This document shows, in pieces, positions 18,594-26,792 of a stretch of DNA of 64,000 bases. Numbering within the stretch: position 1 is the first letter of the stretch; every line of letters begins with the position of its first letter. The notes under the pieces are model-generated. The model searched no databases. It was not told the origin of the DNA and saw nothing but the letters and a program-made list of their open reading frames with translations. Source of the DNA: Chloracidobacterium sp. (GTDB lineage: Bacteria > Acidobacteriota > Blastocatellia > Pyrinomonadales > Pyrinomonadaceae); assembly GCA_016715795.1 (NCBI GenBank), contig JADJXP010000001.1, positions 372,001-436,000 on the forward strand. The letters are read 5' to 3'. Made by a program: the position numbers and the translations under genes.

Positions 18594-19571
18594 ATGGGCG
18601 ACCTGAAAGAAACATTTAGCAGTTGGACAAAAAAGGCGAGCGAAAAGCTCGATGAGATCGATTCGCAATACGGCATTAAAGAAAAGATCGAGGGTGGAGC
18701 AAAAACGCTCGTCGACGCCGCAAAGACCGGAGCCGATTACATCAAGACTGAAGCTGAGAAAAGCGATATCGGCCGCCGTGCGGTAAAGGTCACTGAGGAC
18801 GCTGCAAGTCTCGCCGGCGAGGCTGCAAAAACGGCCTGGAATGCCAGCGAACCGGTCCGTGAGGCCGCAACCGACGTAGGCTCAAAGGCCGGCGGTGTGG
18901 TCGTCGATACGGCTGAAAAAGCTACAGACTTTGTCGGCGACGCTGCGGACACCGTCAGCACCAATGCCAAACGCGTGGCAAGGGTCGTCGGCTTTGGCTC
19001 GAGTATCTCGACGACGCTCGACTCAGGCTTGAGATCAGCAAAGAAAGCCGTCGACTGGACACGCGAAGATCCGCTGCGGGCTGCCACGACAGGTGTTTCA
19101 ATGGCGATCGGGGCAGGGCTTGGAGTCATCTTTACGGGCCTCACTTCGCACTGGCTGCTCAATTCGGCCATACCGACATTCACGGTAAAGAAACTCGCCG
19201 AGAGTTTCGATGGCTATCTCAAACGTCGTGAAGAGCTTATCGACAAAGGAGCCCTCAATCAGGCCGACGCCGAACGTATTGCGTTCGAACGCGACATCGC
19301 AAAACGCGTCGGCGCGCCGCTGCTGGGCGCGTTCTCATTCGCCTCGGGTGCGGTCATGATGACCAACATCTTTGATGCGGGCAGCGTCACGGGCTTTCCC
19401 ATCGGCAGCATAATCGGCGGCAATCCGCTGCTCGAGGGCGTATGGTTTTTTGGCAACGGCATGGTCTGCTTCAAGACGAGCTACGATTTCTTTATGATCG
19501 CCCTCGACGGCGACGAGGACGTCGAACGGATGGTGACAGAGATCAAGGGCCTGTTGCCTTCACCGGGGTAA
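18594..19571 (+). CDS. LEA-like amphipathic helix protein with membrane C-terminus, unknown function
   Basis: About 325 residues. I chose ATG 18594 because AAAGGAAAG lies just upstream, rather than the in-frame GTG 18 bases earlier. The first 160 residues are repetitive, Ala/Lys/Asp/Glu/Thr-rich 11-mer-like stretches (AAKTGADYIKTEAEKS, AWNASEPVREAATDVGSK) that resemble late-embryogenesis-abundant or apolipoprotein-type amphipathic helices. The second half has Gly-rich hydrophobic stretches around 170-195 and 240-300 that may insert in membranes. I do not recognise the family. A stress or membrane-binding role is only a guess from composition. Confidence 0.75.
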   Translation: MGDLKETFSSWTKKASEKLDEIDSQYGIKEKIEGGAKTLVDAAKTGADYIKTEAEKSDIGRRAVKVTEDAASLAGEAAKTAWNASEPVREAATDVGSKAGGVVVDTAEKATDFVGDAADTVSTNAKRVARVVGFGSSISTTLDSGLRSAKKAVDWTREDPLRAATTGVSMAIGAGLGVIFTGLTSHWLLNSAIPTFTVKKLAESFDGYLKRREELIDKGALNQADAERIAFERDIAKRVGAPLLGAFSFASGAVMMTNIFDAGSVTGFPIGSIIGGNPLLEGVWFFGNGMVCFKTSYDFFMIALDGDEDVERMVTEIKGLLPSPG

Positions 19572-19578
19572 CGAAGAA

Positions 19579-19648
19579 TAGCCGCAAAAAGGCCCAAAAG
19601 CACAAATAGGATTCTGGCTCTTGTGCTTCCTGCGCCTCTTTGCGGTTA
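19579..19648. repeat. Long imperfect palindrome, dispersed family (copy 2), between convergent genes
   Basis: Left arm 19579-19605 (TAGCCGCAAAAAGGC...) and right arm 19621-19648 (TTGTGCTTCC...GCGGTTA) pair with few mismatches. It sits exactly between two convergent stop codons, and the minus-strand stop of the M50 gene lies within the right arm. It may serve as a bidirectional terminator although T tracts are weak. Confidence 0.75.
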
Positions 19649-20671
19649 ATTGATTTGTATGGGAAACGGCACAAAACAGAGGGCAAAGATCACCAGCGTA
19701 AGGAGGGCTACGGCCTTCCTTTTTGCGTCAAGCGGTGTCATGTCCCACGGCTGCGGGTGACGGATTCGCATCATCACGGCTAAGATCACGGCTATCAAAA
19801 AGCCGCTGGGGCTGCTAAAGAAGTAGAACCCGAGAACAGACAACGTCGCCATCACGACGAATGCGATCCGGCCTGTCCAGTAATGCACCCTCTCGCCGAA
19901 CACGGCGTAGATCGCATGGCCGCCGTCTAGTTGGCCTGACGGTATCAGGTTCAGGGCCGTCACCAACAGGCCAACCCATGCGGCGAAGTAGAACGCATTG
20001 CCCATCCCAAACTGCAGGTCGATACCAAAAAATACTGCCAGCAACCGCATCAACAGCGGATCCGTGAATGTCAGGATCCCCTGGCGGTCAACGAGTTGTT
20101 CGGGCGGAATCGTTTGCATAGTTGCCAGCCCGATCAATGCGATCGGTATCAGCGCCGCAAATCCGGCGATCGGCCCGGCCACGCCGATATCAAATACAGC
20201 CCGCCTCGACGGCATTGGCGAGAGTATTTTGATGAACGCTCCGAAGGTACCGGCCGGCCCAAGCATCGGCGGCGTCGGGATAAAGAACGGCAGCGTCGCA
20301 TCTACGCGATAGATGCGGCACGCGACATAATGGCCCATTTCATGGCTGATCAGGATAAACAACAGCGAGAGCGAGAAGCTTAGGCCGTATCTCAATAGCT
20401 CCCAATGGCTGAGGATCATCTTGACGGTCGTCCCGATCATCACAAAATACCTGACCGGCAGCGACGCCAGGAAACTCAAGAATTCAGACGCCGTCTGCGG
20501 ATCGTCCGTCGGGAACATATCGATCGCACCGAACGGGAACATCGTTCCCGCCACGGTCGCCGTGCAGAGCGTGACTAGCAGCAACAGCAAGTGCCTTGCG
20601 TAGGCGCGCTTTGTGGGTTTTAGGACGGGACGGTCACGATAGAGAGCGTCGAGAGATTCTGATTCGGTCAT
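19646..20671 (-). CDS. Membrane-embedded M50 (site-2-protease-like) metalloprotease
   Basis: M50 proteases cleave membrane proteins within or near the bilayer. The 341-residue protein has about 7 hydrophobic segments, the zinc motif ISHEMGHYVACR (HExxH near residue 111), and the third-ligand region LNLIPSGQLDGGHAIYAVFG near 240. No PDZ domain is inserted. The layout matches plant EGY-like and cyanobacterial M50 members better than RseP. The substrate is unknown. It stands alone, convergent with the preceding gene. Confidence 0.9.
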   Translation of the reverse strand: MTESESLDALYRDRPVLKPTKRAYARHLLLLLVTLCTATVAGTMFPFGAIDMFPTDDPQTASEFLSFLASLPVRYFVMIGTTVKMILSHWELLRYGLSFSLSLLFILISHEMGHYVACRIYRVDATLPFFIPTPPMLGPAGTFGAFIKILSPMPSRRAVFDIGVAGPIAGFAALIPIALIGLATMQTIPPEQLVDRQGILTFTDPLLMRLLAVFFGIDLQFGMGNAFYFAAWVGLLVTALNLIPSGQLDGGHAIYAVFGERVHYWTGRIAFVVMATLSVLGFYFFSSPSGFLIAVILAVMMRIRHPQPWDMTPLDAKRKAVALLTLVIFALCFVPFPIQIN

Positions 20672-20682
20672 CTAAGCAAAGA

Positions 20683-20726
20683 ATCGCAGAACCACAAGGT
20701 TGCCCGCAACCTCGCGCTTCTGCGAT
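20683..20726. repeat. Nested palindrome, dispersed family (copy 3)
   Basis: ATCGCAGAA (20683-20691) pairs with TTCTGCGAT (20718-20726), and inside it AGGTTGC (20697-20703) pairs with GCAACCT (20706-20712). It lies between the HU stop and the M50 start, both minus strand, and may end the hup transcript. Confidence 0.7.
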
Positions 20727-20746
20727 GCAAGAATACTGTGATCAGC

Positions 20747-21022
20747 TTATCCTACGGTCTTGGCCGAAAGCTCCTTGCCGGGCTTGAACCTAATGGTCTT
20801 GCCCGCCGGGATAGGCACTTCCGTGCCGGTGCGTGGATTTCGCCCGACGCCGCGCTTGCGCGCCTTTACGACAAAAACACCAAAGCCGCGCAGCTCGATC
20901 CTATTTCCATTGGCCAGGGCCTCCTTCATCGCCTCAAAGAGCGAATCCACAACCTGCTCGGCCTTCTGCTTGGGCACGCCCGTCCGGTCTGCGACCAGAT
21001 TGACGATATCCAGTTTGATCAT
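20747..21022 (-). CDS. hup: DNA-binding protein HU
   Basis: HU is a histone-like dimer that bends DNA. The 91 residues fit the family length and carry the DNA-binding beta arm signature in GRNPRTGTEVPIPAGKTIRF (about 59-78) after the conserved ELRGFGVFVVKARKRG. The N-terminal helices (KQKAEQVVDSLFEAMKEALA) are typical. AGGAGG lies 6 bases before the ATG. Monocistronic. Confidence 0.95.
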   Translation of the reverse strand: MIKLDIVNLVADRTGVPKQKAEQVVDSLFEAMKEALANGNRIELRGFGVFVVKARKRGVGRNPRTGTEVPIPAGKTIRFKPGKELSAKTVG

Positions 21023-21167
21023 ACTTCCTCCTGTCGGTCGGAAACTGAGGTGAGAAAACCTAAGTAAAGCGTGCTATGAATAATAGTCCTCTAAATTCGT
21101 ATCTGTCAAGAAGTTATCTCAAATGCATCAACTAGTAGGATTTTCCTTAGCCGCCAACACTGAACGG

Positions 21168-21176
21168 TGCTAGAAT
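21168..21176 (+). promoter_or_regulatory. Possible extended -10 promoter for the YpfJ-like gene
   Basis: TGCTAGAAT matches an extended -10 (TGn followed by a TATAAT-like hexamer), 36 bases before the start of the downstream gene. No good -35 is seen, as is common for extended -10 promoters. Confidence 0.35.
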
Positions 21177-21211
21177 CGCTTAATAAAATGCGTTAGCGGG
21201 AACACGAACCT

Positions 21212-22042
21212 ATGCGTTGGAGAGATCAGCGGCAGAGTACAAATGTAGAGGACCGACGCGGCCTCGGCGGGCCGGCGATGATCGGCGGGGGCGGCCTCGG
21301 TGTTCTTGTCATCGCCCTTGCGATCTATCTGTGCGGTGGTGACCCGAGCCAGTTCCTCAATCAGAGCGGCCCGGCCGGCGGGGACGTTCCACCGCCCGGC
21401 CAGGCGGCGAACAAGGCCGTGACGCAGGACGAACAGCGGCAGTTTGTCGGCGCCATCATGGGCAATCTCGAAGACGGCTGGCGGCGCACTCTGCCTGAAC
21501 AGAACCCGCGCGTCCGCTATCAGGACCCGAAGCTAGTCCTGTTCTCAGGTCAGGTGTCGTCCGCGTGCGGTTTCGCTACGGCGGCGAGCGGCCCGTTCTA
21601 CTGTCCTGGCGACTACAACCTGTATCTCGATTTCGAGTTCTTTAATGAGTTGAAGCGAGAGTTCAAGGCCCCGGGCGATTTTGCGCAGGCATACGTGATA
21701 GCCCATGAATTTGGCCACCATATCCAGAACCTCACCGGTATCATGGACCGCGTCCAGAGCGCCGGCCAGAATAATCGCTTATCCGTCGCTCTCGAATTGC
21801 AGGCCGACTGCTACGCCGGTGTATGGGCAAATTTCGCCGCCAAGCAAAACCGCCTCGAAACCGGCGACGCCGAAGAGGCGATCCGCGCCGCCGCTGCCGT
21901 TGGTGATGACATGATCCAGAAACGCACGCAGGGCTTTGTCGTCCCCGATTCGTTCACACATGGCTCGTCCAAACAGCGGATCGAATGGTTCACCCGCGGC
22001 GCACAGTCCGGCAACATGCGACAGTGCGAGACTTTCAGGTGA
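21212..22042 (+). CDS. ypfJ: YpfJ-like neutral zinc metallopeptidase
   Basis: The 276 residues match the KPN_02809/YpfJ family from the first residues (MRWRDQRQSTNVEDRRG) to the end. A single membrane helix at about 28-46 anchors the protein, followed by a Gly/Pro linker. The zinc motif AHEFGHHIQNLTG is near residue 170, and the ELQADCYAGVWAN segment supplies the further conserved acidic residue. The C-terminal SFTHGSSKQRIEWFTRG is also family-typical. Physiological substrate unknown in the family. Confidence 0.92.
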   Translation: MRWRDQRQSTNVEDRRGLGGPAMIGGGGLGVLVIALAIYLCGGDPSQFLNQSGPAGGDVPPPGQAANKAVTQDEQRQFVGAIMGNLEDGWRRTLPEQNPRVRYQDPKLVLFSGQVSSACGFATAASGPFYCPGDYNLYLDFEFFNELKREFKAPGDFAQAYVIAHEFGHHIQNLTGIMDRVQSAGQNNRLSVALELQADCYAGVWANFAAKQNRLETGDAEEAIRAAAAVGDDMIQKRTQGFVVPDSFTHGSSKQRIEWFTRGAQSGNMRQCETFR

Positions 22043-22117
22043 TCGGTCATTTGCAGATGATCTATCACGAACGATCTCGGATGATGTAAACTGCATTCAG
22101 TTCATACAGGAGGCCGT

Positions 22118-22525
22118 ATGGCAACACAATACATTACTTGTCCTAACTGCAGATCACAGAACATGGCCGGAACCGGCATGTGCTCAAACTGCGGCACAGT
22201 GCTGCCGCAGATCGGTATGCCTCTCCAGCAGATGCCGGGACAGAAACTGCCCGGGGCCGATAAGAAGATCGCCGCCGGTATCTGCGGCCTGTTGCTCGGC
22301 GGATTCGGCGTCCATAAATTCATCCTCGGTTATCAGAACGAAGGCATCATAATGCTGTCGGCCTATCTCATCGGCCTCGTGATCACGTTTATCACATGCG
22401 GTGTCGGCGTGTTTATTCCCGTGGCGGTCGGGGTCATTGGCCTGATCGAAGGCATCATGTACCTTACAAAATCTGACGAGGAATTCGTCCGCACCTACGT
22501 TCAAAACAAGAAGCCATGGTTCTAG
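22118..22525 (+). CDS. TM2-domain membrane protein with N-terminal zinc ribbon
   Basis: 135 residues. The N-terminus is a short zinc ribbon (ITCPNCRSQNMAG...CSNCGTVLP), followed by a TM2 domain: AAGICGLLLGGFGVHKFILG and the second helix, with a GLIEGIMYLTKSDEEFV end. TM2 proteins are small two-helix membrane proteins of unknown function. AGGAGG is 6 bases before ATG. The next gene, for riboflavin synthase, begins 12 bases after the stop, so the two may be co-transcribed. Confidence 0.88.
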   Translation: MATQYITCPNCRSQNMAGTGMCSNCGTVLPQIGMPLQQMPGQKLPGADKKIAAGICGLLLGGFGVHKFILGYQNEGIIMLSAYLIGLVITFITCGVGVFIPVAVGVIGLIEGIMYLTKSDEEFVRTYVQNKKPWF

Positions 22526-22536
22526 GTTAACGAGCA

Positions 22537-23133
22537 TTGTTCACCGGCATCATTGAAGAACTAGGCTCGGTAGCATCACTCACACTGTTGCCGGCCGGCG
22601 CCCGTTTGCAAATCGCCGCAAGCATCGTCACAAGCGATCTCGCGAATGGCGATTCAATCGCCGTCAACGGCGTCTGCCTGACCGCCGTCGATGTATCATC
22701 CAGTTTCTTTTCAACCGATATCTCGCCCGAGACTTTAGATCGAACAACACTCGGAGACCTTAAGGCAGGTTCGCCCGTCAATCTGGAACGCGCGATGCTG
22801 CCGACCACGCGATTCGGCGGCCACATCGTCCAGGGCCACGTCGACGGCCGCGGAACATTCATATCGGCCACGCCCGAGGGTGATTTTCTGACGGTCAAGA
22901 TCGGCTTCCCGGCCGACCTGGGCCGCTACTTTGTCGAAAAGGGCTCCGTCGCCGTCGAAGGCATCTCCCTCACTATCGCCGCCCTCTCCGACGAACATTT
23001 TGACATCGCCGTCGTCCCTAAAACATGGACCGCGACGAATCTCGCATCATTAACGCCCGGCGACCCTGTGAATCTCGAAACCGACATCATCGCCAAATAC
23101 GTCGAGCGCCTCATTCAGAACCGGGAGCGGTAG
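22537..23133 (+). CDS. ribE: Riboflavin synthase, alpha subunit type
   Basis: Riboflavin synthase dismutates two 6,7-dimethyl-8-ribityllumazines to riboflavin. The 198 residues hold the duplicated lumazine-binding barrel: MFTGIIEELGSVASL with NGVCLTAVD (first copy) and HIVQGHVDGRGTF with VEGISLTIA (second copy). The start is TTG at 22537, chosen because the universally conserved MFTGIIEE begins there. No other rib gene is near. Complete. Confidence 0.94.
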   Translation: MFTGIIEELGSVASLTLLPAGARLQIAASIVTSDLANGDSIAVNGVCLTAVDVSSSFFSTDISPETLDRTTLGDLKAGSPVNLERAMLPTTRFGGHIVQGHVDGRGTFISATPEGDFLTVKIGFPADLGRYFVEKGSVAVEGISLTIAALSDEHFDIAVVPKTWTATNLASLTPGDPVNLETDIIAKYVERLIQNRER

Positions 23134-23415
23134 CGACCGGATCTCGGAGGCTCAGCCGCCAATCGCGCGGATATAAACCGACAAGAGAATGCGGGATGGA
23201 CGACCCCCGCGGTTCCCGCGCCAACGGATCGGACCGCGGGCACCTCTGCCTGCGTGTGCTGTGTACGAACTTGAAGCGGATGAAAGGGAACAGTTCTAAT
23301 GTCCTTATATCAGCGCTTATCCGGCTACGATTAGCGTTTCACGTAGTTGGGGCAAAATGACTGAAGGCAAAAAGGGTGCCCCGGAGGAGACCCTTATTGG
23401 TCGATACTGACGATT

Positions 23416-24648
23416 CTACTTCGCTCCGCCTGAGAGTTTTCCGATCAGGGTGAAGAGCGGCAGGTACATTGATATGACTATCGATCCGATCGTGACGCCG
23501 AGGAAGGCGATCAGGACCGGCTCGATCATGGCGAGCAGGTCGGCGATGGCCGTATCGACCTCATCTTCATAGAAATCGGCGATCTTGCTGAGCATCGCGT
23601 CGAGTGCGCCGGTCTGTTCGCCGACGCCGACCATCTGGCCGACCATGTGCGGAAACACATCGGTGGCCTTGAGCGGATCGACAAAGTTCTCGCCCCGTTC
23701 AACGCCGGCGCGGACCTTGAGGATCGCATCCTCGACCAGCACGTTGCCCGCAGTCTTGGCGGTGATATCGAGCGATTGTAGAATCGGAACGCCCGATGAA
23801 AGCAGTGTTGACAGGATGCGTGAGAACCGAGCGACAGCGATCTTTCGGATGATCGGCCCGAATATCGGCAGCTTGAGCAGGAGTTTGTCGATCTGCCACC
23901 GGCCCTTTGGCGTCCTATAATAGAAACGCAATCCGACACCAGCGGCGATCAGGAAGACAAGTGTCGCCAAGCCGCCCCAACCTGCGAGAAATCCGCTTAT
24001 CGCCATCACGATACGGGTCGGCAGCGGCAGGGCTTCGCCCGGGCCCAGAAGGCCGAGAAAGATCTGCTCAAACTGCGGGATCACCACGATCATGATCACG
24101 GCGATCGCACCTATGGCGACCGCAACAACAGCAGCCGGATAGATCGATGCCGAGACGATGCTGCGCTTGAGCTTCACGACCTTTTCGATCAAGGTCGCGA
24201 GGCGCTGCAGGATCAGGTCAAGGACACCGCCGGTTTCGCCGGCTTCGACCATGTGAGTGTAGAGATTGTCGAAGACTTTTGGATGGCGTTCGAGCGCTGC
24301 GTAGAGCGTCGAACCTTCTTCCACATTCTGCCGAACCTGCCGTAAAACGTCCTTGAAGAATGCGTTCAACTGCTGCTCGGCGAGGATGTCGAGACACTGC
24401 ACCAGAGGCAGTCCGGCGTCGATCATGACCGAGAATTGCCGCGTAAAAACCGCGAGTTCCTTAGCCTTGACCTTCTTACGGCGGCCGAGTTTCGGTATCG
24501 ATATCTCGCGGCCCTTCTCTGACGCTTGCGTGACGATGATCTGCTCGCGTCTGAGCAGCGCTCGCAGCTCGTCCTGACTTGCCGCATCGCGTTCGCCCGC
24601 GATGAGTTCGTTGAGCCGATTTCTTCCCTTAAAAACAAATGTTGGCAT
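23416..24648 (-). CDS. pilC: Type IV pilus inner-membrane platform protein PilC
   Basis: PilC (GspF family) is the polytopic platform that couples PilB/PilT ATPases to pilus assembly. The 410 residues contain two GspF domains (about 68-190 and 270-395), with the repeated FTRQFSVMIDAGLPLVQCLD and FSRILSTLLSSGVPILQSLD starts, and three membrane segments. The N-terminal MPTFVFKGRNRLNELIAGER is typical. It is last in the pilB-X-pilT-pilC operon, separated from pilT by an 88-base gap that holds a simple repeat. Confidence 0.95.
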   Translation of the reverse strand: MPTFVFKGRNRLNELIAGERDAASQDELRALLRREQIIVTQASEKGREISIPKLGRRKKVKAKELAVFTRQFSVMIDAGLPLVQCLDILAEQQLNAFFKDVLRQVRQNVEEGSTLYAALERHPKVFDNLYTHMVEAGETGGVLDLILQRLATLIEKVVKLKRSIVSASIYPAAVVAVAIGAIAVIMIVVIPQFEQIFLGLLGPGEALPLPTRIVMAISGFLAGWGGLATLVFLIAAGVGLRFYYRTPKGRWQIDKLLLKLPIFGPIIRKIAVARFSRILSTLLSSGVPILQSLDITAKTAGNVLVEDAILKVRAGVERGENFVDPLKATDVFPHMVGQMVGVGEQTGALDAMLSKIADFYEDEVDTAIADLLAMIEPVLIAFLGVTIGSIVISMYLPLFTLIGKLSGGAK

Positions 24649-24661
24649 GGTTGACTCCGAA

Positions 24662-24740
24662 TTGAGATTTGAGAATCGAGAGGCGAGAATTTATGAATGG
24701 TGGTCTATCTTCCATTTTCAATTCTCCGTTCTCCATTTAT
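24662..24740. repeat. AT-rich simple dispersed repeat (ATTTTCAATTCTC type)
   Basis: The intercistronic gap between pilT and pilC contains GAGATTTGAGAATCGAGAGG and CCATTTTCAATTCTCCGTTC, a low-complexity pattern that recurs at 42376-42426, 42513-42545 and 46149-46185. Copies differ in detail and orientation. Confidence 0.6.
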
Positions 24741-25942
24741 CGCACCGGCGGACGTTCACCTATCGGGCGGCCCTGTGCATACGGGCTGCCGGCGGTGTGT
24801 GGGGCATTGGGCCTGACGCGGCCGCCGTAGGCATCATTCAGCCCGCTGCCGCGTTCGATCAGCTCTTTTAGTTCGTCCGGATTCGACGAACGCTGCATAG
24901 CCACTTCGAGCGTGATCTGCCGCTTGTGATAGAGCGTCGCGAGCGACTGGTTAAAGGTCTGCATCCCAAACTTGTCCTGACCGGTCTGCATCATTGAGTA
25001 GATCTGGTGGATCTTGTCCTCGCGGATGAGATTACGGATGGCGGAATTCGGGACCAGAATTTCCAGCGCCATGCACCGGCCATCGCCCGAGGCCTTTGGC
25101 AACAGGGACTGGCACATGATGCCTTCGAGCACGAGCGAAAGCTGCGTCCGCACCTGTGCCTGCTGCTCGGCCGGAAAAACGTCGATGATTCGATTGATCG
25201 TCGAGTAAGCCGAATTCGTGTGCAGCGTCGCAAACGTCAAGTGGCCGGTTTCCGCGATGCGAAGCGCCATCTCGATCGTCTCAAGGTCACGCATTTCGCC
25301 AACTAGCACCACGTCAGGATCCTGTCGGAGAGCCGTTCTCAGGGCCGCACCGAACGAATGCGTGTCAGCCGCCACCTCACGTTGATTTACGACGCAGTTC
25401 TTGTGATTATGCAGGAATTCGATCGGGTCCTCGATCGTCAGGATGTGGTCGTGACGGTCAATATTGATCTTGTCCACCATCGACGCAAGAGTGGTCGATT
25501 TACCCGAACCTGTCGGGCCCGTAACCAGGATCAGCCCTCGAGGCTTCTTGCATAGGTCGCTTATGATCGGCGGCAGGCCCAATGCGTCAAACGTCTTGAT
25601 CTCGTACGGTATTGCGCGAAAAACCGCACCGACCGCACCCTTCTGATTAAAAAGATTGGCACGGAATCGCGACATTCCCTTCAGGCCGAACGAGAAGTCG
25701 AGCTCGAGGTTTTCCTCGAAGCGGTGCTTCTGAGCGTCCGTAAGCACGGAGTATGCGAGTCGTTTCGTGTCGGACGGTGTCAGCGCCGCGTAGCCGGGCA
25801 GAGGTGAGAGATGGCCGTGGACACGCACCTGAGGGGCGGAGTTTGTAGAGAGGTGCAGGTCCGATCCGCCCATCTCGGTCATTTTCCGAAGGAGGTCCGG
25901 CAGTGTGATACCGGAATCAGCGGCTGATGGTTCGTGGTTCAT
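24737..25942 (-). CDS. pilT: Type IV pilus retraction ATPase PilT
   Basis: PilT is the hexameric motor that depolymerises pili to give twitching and DNA uptake. The 401 residues show Walker A GPTGSGKSTTLASMVD (about 140), the Asp box, Walker B DPDVVLVGEMRDLETIEMAL, the His box GHLTFATLHTNSA, and the PilT-specific C-terminal AIRNLIREDKIHQIYSMMQT. The start context and family length (about 345-400) agree. The last 30 residues (GGRVRPNAPHTAGSPYAQGR) are an unusual disordered tail. Confidence 0.95.
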   Translation of the reverse strand: MNHEPSAADSGITLPDLLRKMTEMGGSDLHLSTNSAPQVRVHGHLSPLPGYAALTPSDTKRLAYSVLTDAQKHRFEENLELDFSFGLKGMSRFRANLFNQKGAVGAVFRAIPYEIKTFDALGLPPIISDLCKKPRGLILVTGPTGSGKSTTLASMVDKINIDRHDHILTIEDPIEFLHNHKNCVVNQREVAADTHSFGAALRTALRQDPDVVLVGEMRDLETIEMALRIAETGHLTFATLHTNSAYSTINRIIDVFPAEQQAQVRTQLSLVLEGIMCQSLLPKASGDGRCMALEILVPNSAIRNLIREDKIHQIYSMMQTGQDKFGMQTFNQSLATLYHKRQITLEVAMQRSSNPDELKELIERGSGLNDAYGGRVRPNAPHTAGSPYAQGRPIGERPPVR

Positions 25943-25969
25943 ACGATATAGAGTGGGAGAGGTCTCGAG

Positions 25970-26776
25970 TTAGTTAGACGCCCGCTGGGTCGAGCGGACA
26001 CGTGATTTGAGAGAGTTGATCACCTTTTCCGATTCGTCGGCCAGACGTTCTGCCTCCTGCATCGGCGAATTGGTTGCAACGGTGTAGATCTTGCCTTCAA
26101 CCTCGGTGAAATAGAACATACGCGACTGTACCTGGCCGTTGCGAGCCTGCGATTGCGCTACGACGACGTAAACCGATTGTCCGGCGATGTCCTTCTGATA
26201 GTCATTGACGACCCACCCATTCTCGCGGATCATGCGGTCGATCACATCACGCCTTAGCGCCGAAGTGGCAACGCCCCCGACGGACTTTCGATTGTATTCG
26301 CCTGGCATCAGGGCCGGGCCGACAACCGAGATAGATGCCGAACCGACCTGAGCTCCGGACGAATTGTCAACGCGAAACTGAAGCTCCGTCGGTGAAACGG
26401 TCGCCTGACGCCATCCCGCCGGTGCCGGGTCGCCCGACGGCAGGACAGTTTGGGGCGAAGCGTCGGGTTTGTACACCTTGGTTCCAGTCGAACGCCATGA
26501 ATCCCGTGTGCGCGACGGCTGCGTCGATCGGGCCTTGGCCAAACGAAGCTGCCGCAAACGCAACGCGCGCCTCCTCTTTGCCCGGAGCTTTTTTCTCCGC
26601 TCCTGGGCCCGATAAAGCTGCCACCAGCGTTTGGAATACTTCTTGACGCCGCGCCAGTACCTCTTTTTCTTCTTCGGCTTGCGCTGGCCGGCCTCAGCTA
26701 ACTCGGTCGCGAGCGGAATGATCGTCGCTCCGCCGATCAGGAGTGCCAATGATAATGCGATTGCCCTGAACAACAT
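25970..26776 (-). CDS. Exported basic protein of unknown function in the pilus operon
   Basis: 268 residues with a signal peptide (MLFRAIALSLALLIGGATII, cleavage near 30), then an extremely basic stretch (about 33-80, rich in Lys/Arg/Trp: KPKKKKRYWRGVKKYSKRWW), a Ser/Pro linker and a beta-rich domain (about 125-255). It follows pilB by 16 bases and precedes pilT by 27, so it is translated with the motors. GGAGG precedes ATG. I do not recognise the family. The basic stretch could touch nucleic acid or anionic wall polymers, so a pilus accessory or DNA-uptake role is an inference only. Confidence 0.8.
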   Translation of the reverse strand: MLFRAIALSLALLIGGATIIPLATELAEAGQRKPKKKKRYWRGVKKYSKRWWQLYRAQERRKKLRAKRRRALRLRQLRLAKARSTQPSRTRDSWRSTGTKVYKPDASPQTVLPSGDPAPAGWRQATVSPTELQFRVDNSSGAQVGSASISVVGPALMPGEYNRKSVGGVATSALRRDVIDRMIRENGWVVNDYQKDIAGQSVYVVVAQSQARNGQVQSRMFYFTEVEGKIYTVATNSPMQEAERLADESEKVINSLKSRVRSTQRASN

Positions 26777-26792
26777 ATTTCCTCCAGACTTC

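Noticed and set aside
23134..23415. Possible small RNA or gene between riboflavin synthase and pilC.
   Set aside because: No conserved motif, promoter or terminator could be recognised; I see nothing supportable in it.
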